This document shows positions 1-8,884 of a stretch of DNA of 64,000 nucleotides, one piece after another. Made by a program: the position numbers and the translations under genes. The first letter of the stretch is position 1; the number at the start of each line of letters is the position of its first letter. Under the pieces are notes generated by a model that was not told the origin of the DNA, did not search any database, and saw only the letters and a program-made list of their open reading frames with translations. This DNA is from Rugosimonospora acidiphila (GTDB lineage: Bacteria > Actinomycetota > Actinomycetes > Mycobacteriales > Micromonosporaceae). The DNA lies in NCBI RefSeq assembly GCF_039543385.1, contig NZ_BAABJQ010000029.1:48912-112911 (forward strand). Reading direction: 5' to 3'.

Positions 1-162
1 GTGACGGTGCAGGATCTCGTCCCGGGCGCCGTTGAGTCCCGCCTTGGACTCGCCCTTGTCAATGAAGAAGAACACGTCCACCCGGTTGAGCGCGCGCACC
101 GCCTGGACGGTGATCTGATCGGGGTGGCCGGGGCCGATGCCGATGACGAGTAGTTCACGCAT
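1..162 (-). CDS. cobF: Precorrin-6A synthase (deacetylating), N-terminal part only
   Basis: The first 54 codons are visible; the rest lies beyond the left edge of the window. The protein begins MRELLVIGIGPGHPDQ and continues with ALNRVDVFFFIDKGE, the glycine-rich SAM-binding start and following helix of CobF-type tetrapyrrole methylases. The enzyme methylates C1 of precorrin-5 and removes the acetyl group in aerobic cobalamin synthesis, in the cytoplasm. It is divergent from cobK, the next pathway step, with 39 bases between the two start codons. Identity is firm from the N-terminus, but nothing can be said about completeness. Confidence 0.9.
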   Translation of the reverse strand, partial: MRELLVIGIGPGHPDQITVQAVRALNRVDVFFFIDKGESKAGLNGARDEILHRH

Positions 163-201
163 GGTGCTCAGTCTGGCTCATGCACCAGGTAGTGTCTGCC
201 G

Positions 202-942
202 GTGCGTGTCCTGGTGCTCGGCGGAACCGGCGAGGCCCGAGCGCTGGCCTCCGCCCTGGTCGCCGATGGCGTCGAGGTGGTCTCCTCATTGGCCGGTCGG
301 GTCCGTGAACCCCAACTGCCGGAGGGCCCGGTGCGAATGGGCGGTTTCGGCGGTGCGGCCGGGTTGGCGGCGTTCCTCCGGTCGGAGGGTGTCACCGCGC
401 TCGTGGATGCCACCCACCCGTTCGCGGCGGCGATCACCGCCAACGCCGCCGTGGCGGCCCGCCGCGCCGGCGTGCCGCGGCTGGTGCTACGCCGTCCGGG
501 CTGGCCCGCCGACCCCTCCTGGCATCGGGTGGGCGACCTGACGGCGGCGGCCGAGGTGGTACGCGGTTGGGGCGGCGAGGTGGTGTTCCTCACGACCGGC
601 CGGGGCTACCTGAGCGCCTTCACCGGCGATGCCCGCCACCGGTTCCTGGTCCGCGCCGTCGACCCGCCGGACGGACCGGTCCCGCCCCGGGTCACGGTGC
701 TGCTCGACCGCGGCCCGTACACGCTCGACGGGGAGCGGGCGCTGCTGCGTGACCACGGCGTCGGGCTGCTGGTGACCAGGGACAGTGGCGGTGAGATGAC
801 CGCGGCGAAGCTGCGGGCGGCGCGCGAGCTTGCGGTCGCCGTGGTGATGGTGGCCCGGCCGCCGCTGCCCGAGGGCGGCACCGTCGTGGCGACGGTGGAT
901 CAGGCCGTGGCCTGGATCGCGGCGCTTACCGGCTCGGCGTGA
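202..942 (+). CDS. cobK: Precorrin-6A/6X reductase CobK
   Basis: A 246-residue protein with a GTG start, matching the usual CobK length. It opens with the nucleotide-binding loop LGGTGEAR and carries the family motif VDATHPFA near residue 75, followed by a VLRRPGW segment. CobK reduces the precorrin-6A ring with NADPH to precorrin-6B in the aerobic B12 pathway. It lies back to back with cobF, so the two probably share a short divergent control region, although no clear promoter is visible in the 39-base gap. The product would serve the B12-dependent mutase encoded just downstream. Confidence 0.93.
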   Translation: MRVLVLGGTGEARALASALVADGVEVVSSLAGRVREPQLPEGPVRMGGFGGAAGLAAFLRSEGVTALVDATHPFAAAITANAAVAARRAGVPRLVLRRPGWPADPSWHRVGDLTAAAEVVRGWGGEVVFLTTGRGYLSAFTGDARHRFLVRAVDPPDGPVPPRVTVLLDRGPYTLDGERALLRDHGVGLLVTRDSGGEMTAAKLRAARELAVAVVMVARPPLPEGGTVVATVDQAVAWIAALTGSA

Positions 943-980
943 GCGTGCCGCACCGGTAGCTCGCGGGTGGTCCGGCCCGG

Positions 981-1022
981 CTGCTCCGGCTCGGCTGCTC
1001 CGGCTCGGCTGCTCCGGCTCGG
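981..1022. repeat. Three perfect tandem 14-bp repeats
   Basis: The unit ctgctccggctcgg occurs three times without gaps at 981-994, 995-1008 and 1009-1022. It fills the space between the convergent ends of cobK (942) and meaB (1024). The array is noncoding and its role is unknown; it may be a simple variable-number repeat. Confidence 0.9.
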
Positions 1023-1023
1023 C

Positions 1024-2010
1024 TCAGGCGCCGCGACGCAGGTGCGTGTCCAGCAGCCGTTGCGCGGCCATCGCCGGGGTGAGCGTTCCGTCGAGGACCT
1101 GGTGTTCCAGATCCGGGGTCAGCGCGGTGACATCGGGGTCGGTCAGGAGCCGGTCGAGGACCGCCGCCCGTACCATCGCCCACATCCACCGGACCTCCTG
1201 CTGGCCGCGCCGCCGGCTCAGTTCGCCGTTGGTCTGCAGGGCCAGGCGGTGGGCGTCGAGTCGCCGCCACACGTCATCGAGGCCGGTGCCCTCGTGGGCA
1301 CTGCACGTCAGCACGGGCGTCGTCCAGTCGCCGCGCTGGTCGCGCAGCAGCCGCAGGGCCCCGGCCAGTTCGCGGGCGGCGCGTCGGGTGTCGTCGGCGT
1401 GCGGCCCGTCGGCCTTGTTGATGGCGATGACGTCGGCGAGTTCGAGTACGCCCTTCTTGAGCCCCTGCAGCTGATCCCCGGTGCGGGCCAGGCCGAGCAG
1501 GAGGAACGAGTCGACCATGTCGGCGACGGCGGTCTCCGACTGTCCGACGCCGACGGTTTCGACGATCACGGTGTCGTAGCCCGCCGCCTCGACCACGACC
1601 ATCGCCTCGCGGGTCGCTCTGGTGACGCCGCCGAGGGTTCCGGCCGAGGGTGAGGGTCGGACGAACGCGGCCGGATCCTGGGCCAGGTGCTCCATCCGGG
1701 TCTTGTCGCCGAGGATGCTGCCACCGGTCCGGGTGGATGAGGGGTCGACGGCGAGCACGGCGACCCGGTGGCCGGCGGCGGTGAGCCGGCTGCCGAGCGC
1801 GTCGATGAAGGTGGACTTGCCGACTCCCGGTGGGCCGCTGATGCCTACCCGCCGGGCGTTGCCCGCGTGTGGGGTGAGGGCGACCAGCAGCCGCTGCGCC
1901 TGCTGCTGATGGTCGGGCCTGGTCGACTCGACCAGCGTGATCGCACGGGCGACCGAGGCGCGTTGCCCGGCCCGGACCCCGGCCGCCAACTCGTCGAGGT
2001 CCACGATCAT
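1024..2010 (-). CDS. meaB: Methylmalonyl-CoA mutase-associated GTPase MeaB
   Basis: A 328-residue G3E-family GTPase. The P-loop GPPGVGKS is at residues 59-66, followed by AVDPSS and a GDKTRM segment typical of MeaB/ArgK; the guanine-specificity motif NKAD is near residue 195. MeaB protects methylmalonyl-CoA mutase and gates loading or removal of adenosylcobalamin. Its ATG overlaps the TGA of mutB by four bases, so the two are translationally coupled as the last genes of the mutA-mutB-meaB operon. Length and motifs are complete. Confidence 0.95.
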   Translation of the reverse strand: MIVDLDELAAGVRAGQRASVARAITLVESTRPDHQQQAQRLLVALTPHAGNARRVGISGPPGVGKSTFIDALGSRLTAAGHRVAVLAVDPSSTRTGGSILGDKTRMEHLAQDPAAFVRPSPSAGTLGGVTRATREAMVVVEAAGYDTVIVETVGVGQSETAVADMVDSFLLLGLARTGDQLQGLKKGVLELADVIAINKADGPHADDTRRAARELAGALRLLRDQRGDWTTPVLTCSAHEGTGLDDVWRRLDAHRLALQTNGELSRRRGQQEVRWMWAMVRAAVLDRLLTDPDVTALTPDLEHQVLDGTLTPAMAAQRLLDTHLRRGA

Positions 2011-4223
2011 GCGGCGGGCGCCGGATGGCCGAGGCGTCGCGACAGGTCGGCCAGCAGGTCCAGGGCCGCGTCGGCGAGGACGGTGCCGGGCGGGAAGATC
2101 GCCGCGGCCCCGGCCTCGCGCAGCGCGTCGTAGTCCTGCGGCGGAATGACCCCACCGACGATGATCATGATGTCCGGACGTCCCTGGGCGGCCAGTTCGT
2201 CCCGCAGGGCGGGCACCAGGGTCAGGTGCCCGGCCGCGAGGGAGTTGACGCCGATGATGTGGACGTCGGCCTCGATGGCTTGCCGGGCGACCTCGGCCGG
2301 GGTGGAGAACAGCGGTCCCACGTCGACGTCGAAGCCGAGATCGGCGAACGCGGTGGCGACGACCTTCTGCCCGCGGTCGTGACCGTCCTGGCCCATCTTC
2401 GCGACGAGGATTCGTGGCTGGCGGCCCTCGGCCGCGGCGAACGCGGTGGTGGCGGCGCGAGCTGTTTCGATGTTGGTCACTGAGCCAGCTTCCTCGCGGT
2501 ACACCCCGGAAATGGTACGGATGCGGGCGGTGTGCCGGCCGTAAACCTTCTCCAGCGCGTCCGAGATCTCGCCGACGGTGGCCTTGGCGCGGGCCGCCTC
2601 GATGGCGAGCGCGAGCAGGTTCTGCGCCAATCCGGAGCCGCGACGGCCGTCACGGGCGGCGGCCGCCGCAGCGGTCAACCCGTCCAACGCCGACCGGCAG
2701 GTCGTCTCGTCGCGCTCCTCGCGCAGCCGGCGCAGCTTGGCGACCTGGCTGGCCCGCACCGAGGCGTTGTCCACCTTGAGCACGTCGACCTGCTCCTCGG
2801 TGTCGGGTCGGTACTTGTTCACGCCGATCACGGGCTGCCGGCCGGAGTCGATGCGGGCCTGGGTCCTGGCCGCCGCCTCCTCCACGCGCATCTTCGGGAT
2901 GCCCTCGTCGATCGCGCGGGCCATCCCGCCGGCGGCCTCGACCTCGCTGATGTGCTCCCAGGCCCGCGCGGCAAGGTCGTGCGTGAGCCGCTCGACGTAG
3001 GCGCTGCCGCCCCACGGGTCGATGACCCTGGTGGTACCCGACTCCTGCTGCAGCAGCAGTTGCGTGTTGCGGGCGATCCGCGCCGAGAAGTCGGTCGGCA
3101 GGGCCAACGCCTCGTCCAGCGCGTTGGTGTGCAGGGACTGCGTGTGTCCCTGGGTGGCCGCCATCGCCTCGACGCAGGTGCGAGTCACGTTGTTGTACAC
3201 GTCCTGCGCGGTCAGCGACCAGCCGGAAGTCTGGGAGTGGGTGCGCAGGCTCAGCGAGCGTGGGTCCTTCGGGTCGAACTGGCGCAGCAGCTTGGCCCAC
3301 AACAGCCGGGCCGCGCGGAGCTTGGCCACCTCCATGAAGAAGTTCATGCCGATGGCCCAGAAGAACGACAGCCGGGGGGCGAAGGAGTCCACGTCGAGCC
3401 CGGCGCCGCGGCCGGCCCGGACGTACTCGACCCCGTCGGCGAGGGTGTAGGCGAGTTCGAGGTCGGCGGTGGCCCCGGCCTCCTGGATGTGGTACCCGGA
3501 GATGGAGATGGAGTTGAACCGCGGCATCCGCTGGGACGTGTAGGCGAAGATGTCCGAGATGATCTGCATCGACGGCCCGGGCGGATAGATGTACGTGTTG
3601 CGGACCATGAACTCCTTGAGGATGTCGTTCTGGATCGTCCCGGACAGCTGCTCCGGCGAGACCCCCTGCTCCTCGGCCGCAACGACGTACAGCGCCAGTA
3701 CCGGCAGTACGGCCCCGTTCATCGTCATCGACACGCTCATGCGATCCAGCGGGATGCCCTCGAACAGCTGCCGCATGTCGTAGATGGAGTCGATGGCCAC
3801 CCCCGCCATGCCGACGTCACCGGCCACCCGCGGATGATCAGAGTCGTAGCCCCGGTGCGTGGGCAGGTCGAACGCGACCGACAGACCCTTCTGCCCAGCG
3901 GCGAGATTGCGCCGGTAGAAGGCGTTGGACTCCTCGGCGGTGGAGAACCCGGCGTACTGGCGGATCGTCCACGGCTGGTTGACGTACATGGTCGGGTACG
4001 GGCCGCGCAGGTACGGCGCGATGCCCGGGTAGGTGTGCAGGAAGTCCAGCCCGGCCAGGTCCTCCGCCGTGTACAGCGGTTTGACGTCGATGCCCTCGGG
4101 CGTGGCCCAGACGAGGCGGTCCGGTCCCTGGCCCGCCTGCGCGGCGACGTCCGCGCTCCACCGTGCGTCGTCGGCCACGGGCACCGCCCGCCCCAGCTCG
4201 ACGGAGCGGAAGTCCGGGATCAC
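2007..4223 (-). CDS. mutB: Methylmalonyl-CoA mutase, large (catalytic) subunit
   Basis: A 738-residue protein of normal length for the alpha subunit. The N-terminal part holds the TIM-barrel substrate domain, with the conserved stretches PYLRGPYPTMY, NDILKEFMVRNTYI and RTHSQTSGWSL. The C-terminal part is the cobalamin-binding domain, with the DxHxxG signature as DGHDRG near residue 610 and a downstream GVNSLAAGH segment. It interconverts (R)-methylmalonyl-CoA and succinyl-CoA using adenosylcobalamin. It overlaps mutA upstream and meaB downstream by four bases each, forming a tight operon for propionate assimilation or supply of methylmalonyl-CoA. Confidence 0.97.
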   Translation of the reverse strand: MIPDFRSVELGRAVPVADDARWSADVAAQAGQGPDRLVWATPEGIDVKPLYTAEDLAGLDFLHTYPGIAPYLRGPYPTMYVNQPWTIRQYAGFSTAEESNAFYRRNLAAGQKGLSVAFDLPTHRGYDSDHPRVAGDVGMAGVAIDSIYDMRQLFEGIPLDRMSVSMTMNGAVLPVLALYVVAAEEQGVSPEQLSGTIQNDILKEFMVRNTYIYPPGPSMQIISDIFAYTSQRMPRFNSISISGYHIQEAGATADLELAYTLADGVEYVRAGRGAGLDVDSFAPRLSFFWAIGMNFFMEVAKLRAARLLWAKLLRQFDPKDPRSLSLRTHSQTSGWSLTAQDVYNNVTRTCVEAMAATQGHTQSLHTNALDEALALPTDFSARIARNTQLLLQQESGTTRVIDPWGGSAYVERLTHDLAARAWEHISEVEAAGGMARAIDEGIPKMRVEEAAARTQARIDSGRQPVIGVNKYRPDTEEQVDVLKVDNASVRASQVAKLRRLREERDETTCRSALDGLTAAAAAARDGRRGSGLAQNLLALAIEAARAKATVGEISDALEKVYGRHTARIRTISGVYREEAGSVTNIETARAATTAFAAAEGRQPRILVAKMGQDGHDRGQKVVATAFADLGFDVDVGPLFSTPAEVARQAIEADVHIIGVNSLAAGHLTLVPALRDELAAQGRPDIMIIVGGVIPPQDYDALREAGAAAIFPPGTVLADAALDLLADLSRRLGHPAPAA

Positions 4224-6067
4224 GAGGCCACCCCCAGATCATCGAGTAGGGACGAGAGCACCGCCAGCGCGTCGCCACCCGTCGCGATGGTGCCGGTGAC
4301 GCCGTCGTGCTCGCCCTTGCCGGCCAGCCACACGCTCCGCGCCCCCGCTCCGCGCAGGGCCGCGGCGACCGGGCCGGCCAGTTCGGGATAGGAACGGTCC
4401 GGCCCGCACAGGAACGCGACAGGTGTGCCGCTTGCCGCCAACGCCGCACCGGCCGCGGCCGGATCGTCGCCGGCGGCGACGGTCGCGGTGATTCCGCCGG
4501 CGGCGAGCAGGTTCGTGGTGAAGGTGAGCCGTGGCCCGTGTGCCGCGGCGGAGCCGAGAGTCGCCACGAGGACGGCGGGCCGTTGCCCGGTGGTCGTGGC
4601 GTGCCGGTCGGCCCGGTCGCGCAGCCACTCGAAGTTCTCGGCGTGGCGGTGGCGGGGCAGCCCGCCCGACGGCGGGGTCGGGGCGGGTGGGCGGTCCGGT
4701 CGGCGCTCGTCCAGCAACGGGAACTCGCTGACTCCCGTGATCGGGTCGAGCCGGTGCGCGACCCGGTCGACCCGGCGCTGCCAGGTCGCCGCCAGCCGCT
4801 CGGCGATGAATCCACTGTGGAGGGAGGTGGCCAGGCCGCCGGCGCGTTCGATCTCGGTGAACCACGCCCAGGCCGCCATGGCCAGGTCATCGGTGCGCTG
4901 TTCGACATACCACGATCCACCGGCGGGATCCACGACGCGGGCCACGTTGGACTCCTCGATCAGCAGTATCTGCGTGTTGCGGGCCAGCCGCAGGGAGAAT
5001 CCGTCCGGCGCTCCGATCGCGTGGTCGAACGGCAGGACCGTGACCGCGTCGGCCCCGCCGACCCCGGCGGCGAACGCGGCGACCGTGCCGCGCAGCAGGT
5101 TCACCCACGGGTCCCGGGAGGTCATCATCACGGACGAGGTCACGGCGTGCTGGCGCTGGCCGCCCGATTCGGGCTCGCCGCACACCTCGGCGACACGGGC
5201 CCACAGGCGTCGGGCCGCGCGCAGCTTCGCGATAGTGCCGAACTGGTCGACGGTGGCGGCGTACCGGAACTCCAGCTGTCCCAACGCCTGCGCCACGGAC
5301 AGCCCGCCGTCGGTCAGGGCGCGCAGGTAGGCGACGCCGGCGGCCAGCGCGCAGCCGAGTTCCTGCGCGTCGCTGCCGCCCGCGTCATGGAAGGCGGTGG
5401 CGTCCACGGTGACCGACCGCAGGCCGGGCGAACCGGCCGCACACCGCCGAGCCAGTGCGACCAGCTCGGCCATGCCGTCCGGGCCGCGATTTCCTCCGGC
5501 GCGGGCCAGCCAGCCGAGCGGATCGGCGCCGAGGCTGCCGCGCAGTTCGGTCGGGTCCAGTCCACGCTCGGCGGCCAGCTCGAACAGCAGCCGGGCGGCC
5601 TCGTCGAACGACGGGCCCGGGTCGAGCACGATGCCGGCCAGCTCCAGGTAGACACCCTCGAGGACCTCGGGCAGCCGCTTGACCGGGAAACCGTCGCCGA
5701 GCACGAACCACAGCGACGTGGCGCCCTGCTCCAGGTCGGACAGCACCGCGGCGCGGTCCGGACTCACGTGACGGGTGCGCACGTCCCACCCCGCCACCAC
5801 GGCGCCCGCGGCACTGGCACCGCGGGTGAACGGCGGCTGGCCTGGGCGACCATTCGGGACGTCCGTCGCGTCGGCGCCGTACAGCGGCGAAAGGGAAAAG
5901 CCGTCGTAGGTCTGCGTCGACAGCAGCTCGGAGACCCGTTCCTCGGTGTCCTCCTCGGTGGCCACCCGCGCCTTGCGCAGCGCGCCGAGGGCCAGGCGCC
6001 GCCACTGCTCCTGTGTCGCGGCCGGGAACCCCTCGGCCAACCGTAGGTCGTCGCCCGCAACCGGCAT
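4220..6067 (-). CDS. mutA: Methylmalonyl-CoA mutase, small (beta) subunit
   Basis: A 615-residue protein homologous along its length to the large subunit, with a TQTYDGFSLSPLY segment near residue 50 and a barrel stretch SVMMTSRDPWVNLLRGT. The C-terminal cobalamin-like domain lacks the DxHxxG ligand motif: the equivalent region reads ATLGSAAAHG. This is as expected for the non-catalytic structural partner of MutB. The start is ATG with an AGGAGG ribosome site (read on the minus strand) just upstream. It is the first gene of the operon, transcribed away from the regulator at 6191. Confidence 0.95.
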   Translation of the reverse strand: MPVAGDDLRLAEGFPAATQEQWRRLALGALRKARVATEEDTEERVSELLSTQTYDGFSLSPLYGADATDVPNGRPGQPPFTRGASAAGAVVAGWDVRTRHVSPDRAAVLSDLEQGATSLWFVLGDGFPVKRLPEVLEGVYLELAGIVLDPGPSFDEAARLLFELAAERGLDPTELRGSLGADPLGWLARAGGNRGPDGMAELVALARRCAAGSPGLRSVTVDATAFHDAGGSDAQELGCALAAGVAYLRALTDGGLSVAQALGQLEFRYAATVDQFGTIAKLRAARRLWARVAEVCGEPESGGQRQHAVTSSVMMTSRDPWVNLLRGTVAAFAAGVGGADAVTVLPFDHAIGAPDGFSLRLARNTQILLIEESNVARVVDPAGGSWYVEQRTDDLAMAAWAWFTEIERAGGLATSLHSGFIAERLAATWQRRVDRVAHRLDPITGVSEFPLLDERRPDRPPAPTPPSGGLPRHRHAENFEWLRDRADRHATTTGQRPAVLVATLGSAAAHGPRLTFTTNLLAAGGITATVAAGDDPAAAGAALAASGTPVAFLCGPDRSYPELAGPVAAALRGAGARSVWLAGKGEHDGVTGTIATGGDALAVLSSLLDDLGVAS

Positions 6068-6127
6068 CGGCGAACCTCCTTGTCAGCGGTACGTTAACAA
6101 GATGCACCCATCGGGAGCCCGTCACCA

Positions 6128-6188
6128 CCCCTATGTCCTGTGTAGGGGGCTGTCGACTGCGTCACGAACGTGTGAAGATTGTGAAGAT
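6128..6188. promoter_or_regulatory. Divergent control region with a dyad and a tandem 9-bp repeat
   Basis: The gap between mutA (start 6067) and the regulator (start 6191) contains the inverted repeat cccctA-N9-tagggg arms at 6128-6133 and 6143-6148. It also contains two abutting copies of tgtgaagat at 6171-6179 and 6180-6188, ending two bases before the regulator ATG. Both are plausible regulator contacts, and the tandem repeat overlaps where the ribosome site of the regulator should be. I do not see the TTTGCAAA-type box described for mycobacterial RamB/PrpR. Confidence 0.45.
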
Positions 6189-6190
6189 TG

Positions 6191-7600
6191 ATGCCTGATC
6201 GGGTACGGGTAGGGGTGGTGCTGCGCCGGTTGCGGGAGCAGCGCGGGTTGACGCAGGCGGCGCTGGCCCGGGCGCTGGGCATTTCGCCGAGCTACGTCAA
6301 CCAGTTGGAGTCCAACCAGCGACCGCTGACCGAGGCAGTGCGGTTCAAGCTGGCCGACGTGCTGCAGGTCGACCTGGAACAGTTCTCGCCGTCCGGAACC
6401 GAGCGCCTGGTCGCCGAGCTGTCCGACGTCGTGGCCGACCCGGCGTTCCGGGACGACATCGCCCGCGCCGACCTGCGCGAGCTGGCGGCCAGCATGCCGG
6501 CGGTCGGTCGGCTGCTCGTCGAGTTGCACCGCCGGTACCGGCACGGCCTGGCGGTCAACGACGCGATCGCCACCCGCATCGACGCGAGCGTCCCGATGGC
6601 CTACGAGGAGGTCAGGGAGCTGTTCTACGCGCACCGCAACTACATCGCGACGCTCGACACCGCCGCCGAGCGGGTGTTCGCCGAGGCCCGGCTGACGATC
6701 GGCGCGACCGTCGACGGCCTGACTCAACGGTTGGCACGGCACGGCACGACCGTGGTCGACCTGCCCGCGGCCGAATCGATGCGGCTGAAGCGACGCTTCG
6801 ACCCGGACCGCGACGTGCTGGCGTTGTCGGCCCAACTCAACCCCGGCCAGCGCGCCTTCCAACTCGCCACGCACCTGGCCATGGTGGAGTTCGCGGACCA
6901 GATCGAGGACGTCGTGCGGGCGGCCGACCTGTCCACCGACGAAACCAGGGCACTGGCCCGCGTCGGGCTGGCCAACTACGCGGCCGGCGCGCTCGTCCTG
7001 CCGTACCGGCCGTTCCGGGACGCCGCCGAGCAGTTGCGGTACGACATCGACCTGCTGCGGCAACGGTTCCAGGTCGGGTACGAGACGGTGGCGCACCGAC
7101 TGAGCACGCTGCAACGCCCCGGTACCCGCGGCGTGCCGTTCTTCTTCGTGCGCGTCGACCGGGCGGGCAACGTCTCGAAGCGCCAATCCGCCACCGACTT
7201 CCACTTCTCCCGGGTCGGCGGCTCATGCCCGCTGTGGAATGTCTACGACGCGTTCGCTCATCCGTTCCAGATCCGCACCCAACTCGCCGAGATGCCGGAC
7301 GGGCGCCGCTACCTGTGGGTGGCCCGGACGGTGACCCGCCGGACCGGCGGCTACCGCACCCCGGCCAAGACCTTCGCCATCGGGCTCGGCTGCGACCTGC
7401 GCCACGCGTCGCGGCTGGTCTACGCCGACGACCTCGACCTGGACAACCCCGCCGCGCTGACCCCCATCGGCCCCGGCTGCAAGGTCTGCGACCGGACCGG
7501 CTGCCCGCAGCGCGCCCTTCCCGCGGTCGGCCGCCCCCTGGATGTCGACCCCCACCACGCCCGGTTCGTGCCGTACGCCACCGTTACTCGGCCGCACTGA
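6191..7600 (+). CDS. PrpR/RamB-type (short-chain fatty acyl) transcriptional regulator
   Basis: About 469 residues. Residues 1-70 form an XRE helix-turn-helix (RGLTQAALARALGISPSYVNQ). The middle is an IrrE/ImmA-like segment, and the C-terminal half is the DUF2083-type region with the conserved GVPFFFVRVDRAGN. Cysteines at GGSC (near 345), GLGC (near 400) and the cluster GCKVCDRTGC (near 433-442) fit the iron-sulfur ligand set known for mycobacterial PrpR. Such proteins sense propionyl-CoA or related acyl-CoAs and control propionate catabolism. Its position divergent from mutAB-meaB suggests it controls that operon and itself. A TTG three bases upstream of the ATG is an alternative start. Confidence 0.88.
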   Translation: MPDRVRVGVVLRRLREQRGLTQAALARALGISPSYVNQLESNQRPLTEAVRFKLADVLQVDLEQFSPSGTERLVAELSDVVADPAFRDDIARADLRELAASMPAVGRLLVELHRRYRHGLAVNDAIATRIDASVPMAYEEVRELFYAHRNYIATLDTAAERVFAEARLTIGATVDGLTQRLARHGTTVVDLPAAESMRLKRRFDPDRDVLALSAQLNPGQRAFQLATHLAMVEFADQIEDVVRAADLSTDETRALARVGLANYAAGALVLPYRPFRDAAEQLRYDIDLLRQRFQVGYETVAHRLSTLQRPGTRGVPFFFVRVDRAGNVSKRQSATDFHFSRVGGSCPLWNVYDAFAHPFQIRTQLAEMPDGRRYLWVARTVTRRTGGYRTPAKTFAIGLGCDLRHASRLVYADDLDLDNPAALTPIGPGCKVCDRTGCPQRALPAVGRPLDVDPHHARFVPYATVTRPH

Positions 7601-7628
7601 CACCGACGCGGGGGCGGCCCAGGGGTGG

Positions 7629-8079
7629 TCATCCCACGGTCCCCGCGGCGATGCCGAGAACCCGCGCCGTCGTGTCGGTGTCCAGATCGAGGAGGACCCG
7701 CAGCGCGATCACTTCCCGCTGCCGCCGGGGCAACCGGCGCAGCGCGTGCGCCAGCGAGCCGGCTGAGCCCACCTCGGTCTGGTCGGGCGCCGGCGCGTCG
7801 AGGTCTTCGAGCGGCACCTCCCGCCGGCGGCGGCGCCCGACTCACCCGGGTGTTCAGGGCCGTCCGCATGATCCATGCCTGGGGAGCGGGGTGCCGGCGT
7901 ACCTTCCGCCAGGATTCCCATGCCCTGGCGAAGGACTCGGCGACCAGGTCCTCCGCCGACTGCCGGTCGCCGACGACGGCCAGCACCGCCCTGAGGCAGT
8001 CGTCTCTGCTGGACTCGTAGAACTCTGTGAACTCCGACTGGTGTTGTCCCACGCTCCACCTACGCTTCGGGGCCGCCAA
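7629..8079 (-). pseudogene. ECF (sigma-70 family) sigma factor, frameshifted and truncated
   Basis: Read from about 8049, the first segment is a sigma region 2 (FTEFYESSRDDCLRAVLAV, then QSAEDLVAESFARAWESW). After NTRVSR the frame breaks. Dropping one G near 7832-7840 restores EVPLEDLD and a region 4 (RRLPRRQREVIALRVLLDL, then TDTTARVLGIAAGTVG). A stop follows directly after GTVG, where the recognition helix and C-terminal tail should continue. The gene is therefore broken twice: a one-base insertion in a GC-rich run and loss of the 3' end. It lies tail to tail with the PrpR-type gene. The first lesion could be a sequencing error; the C-terminal loss could not. Confidence 0.75.
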
Positions 8080-8164
8080 CCACTTACCTCATCCCGAAAC
8101 TCGCTTCGGCCGACCCGGCCCACCGCCGGAACGGCCGTTGCGGCGCGCGCGCTAGCGTGCCGGA

Positions 8165-8884
8165 ATGATTGAATCGGCCGCTGATGGCCCACGATCCGAA
8201 GCACTGGGGTCGGGCATGACCGCCACGGGGATCGCACCGGTCCTGCACGACCGGTCCAGCCCCCGGCGATTCAGCGCGGACCACCACCTGTCCGACCCGG
8301 ACGTGGCGGTCCTGCTCGAAGCGGCCCGATGGGCGCCGTCGGCCGGTAACTCGCAACCGTGGGCGTTCCACCTCCGCCGACGAGGTGACGCGGGCCATGC
8401 CGAACTGGTTGGCCACCTCGCGCCGAGTTCACGCCGATGGGCCCCGCAGGCCAGCGCACTGGTCGTGAACCTCGCCCATCGGGAAGTGGACGACAGTGGG
8501 ATGGAGTACTCCGAGTTCGCCGACTACGACCTCGGCCAAGCGGTCGCCCACATGACCGTACAGGCCCACGCCATGGGTCTGGCGTGCCGCCAGTTCCGCG
8601 CCTTCGACCTCGACGCCCTCCACGACCACCTGCACGTGGCACCCGGCTGGCACATCCTCACGATGACGGCCATCGGCGTGGCGGCCGAGGACGACAATCC
8701 CGTCCCACGACAACGCCGCAGCATCACCGATCTCACCACCGCCGCAGTCACCGGTAGCGCACGGCCCGGCGGGGAGGAAGACACGATCGTCCCGCCACCG
8801 CGTCTGCTCGAGGCGGTCGCGCGCCGACGGCTGGGCCGAGGCGATCCGCCGGTAGCAAGCGGATCAAGCCCTACACCTGGCTGA
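8165..8884 (+). CDS. Nitroreductase-family oxidoreductase
   Basis: A 239-residue protein of the FMN-dependent nitroreductase fold. The N-terminal motif is RSSPRRFS, followed by LLEAARWAPSAGNSQPWAF, the FMN phosphate-binding stretch. The middle segment YDLGQAVAHMTVQAHAMGLACR is the dimer and flavin-contact helix. The substrate is unknown; such enzymes reduce nitro compounds, quinones or flavins with NAD(P)H. An ATG at 8219 is a possible alternative start, since the first 18 residues are not family-like. Its 3' end overlaps the convergent WYL regulator by 14 bases. Confidence 0.85.
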   Translation: MIESAADGPRSEALGSGMTATGIAPVLHDRSSPRRFSADHHLSDPDVAVLLEAARWAPSAGNSQPWAFHLRRRGDAGHAELVGHLAPSSRRWAPQASALVVNLAHREVDDSGMEYSEFADYDLGQAVAHMTVQAHAMGLACRQFRAFDLDALHDHLHVAPGWHILTMTAIGVAAEDDNPVPRQRRSITDLTTAAVTGSARPGGEEDTIVPPPRLLEAVARRRLGRGDPPVASGSSPTPG

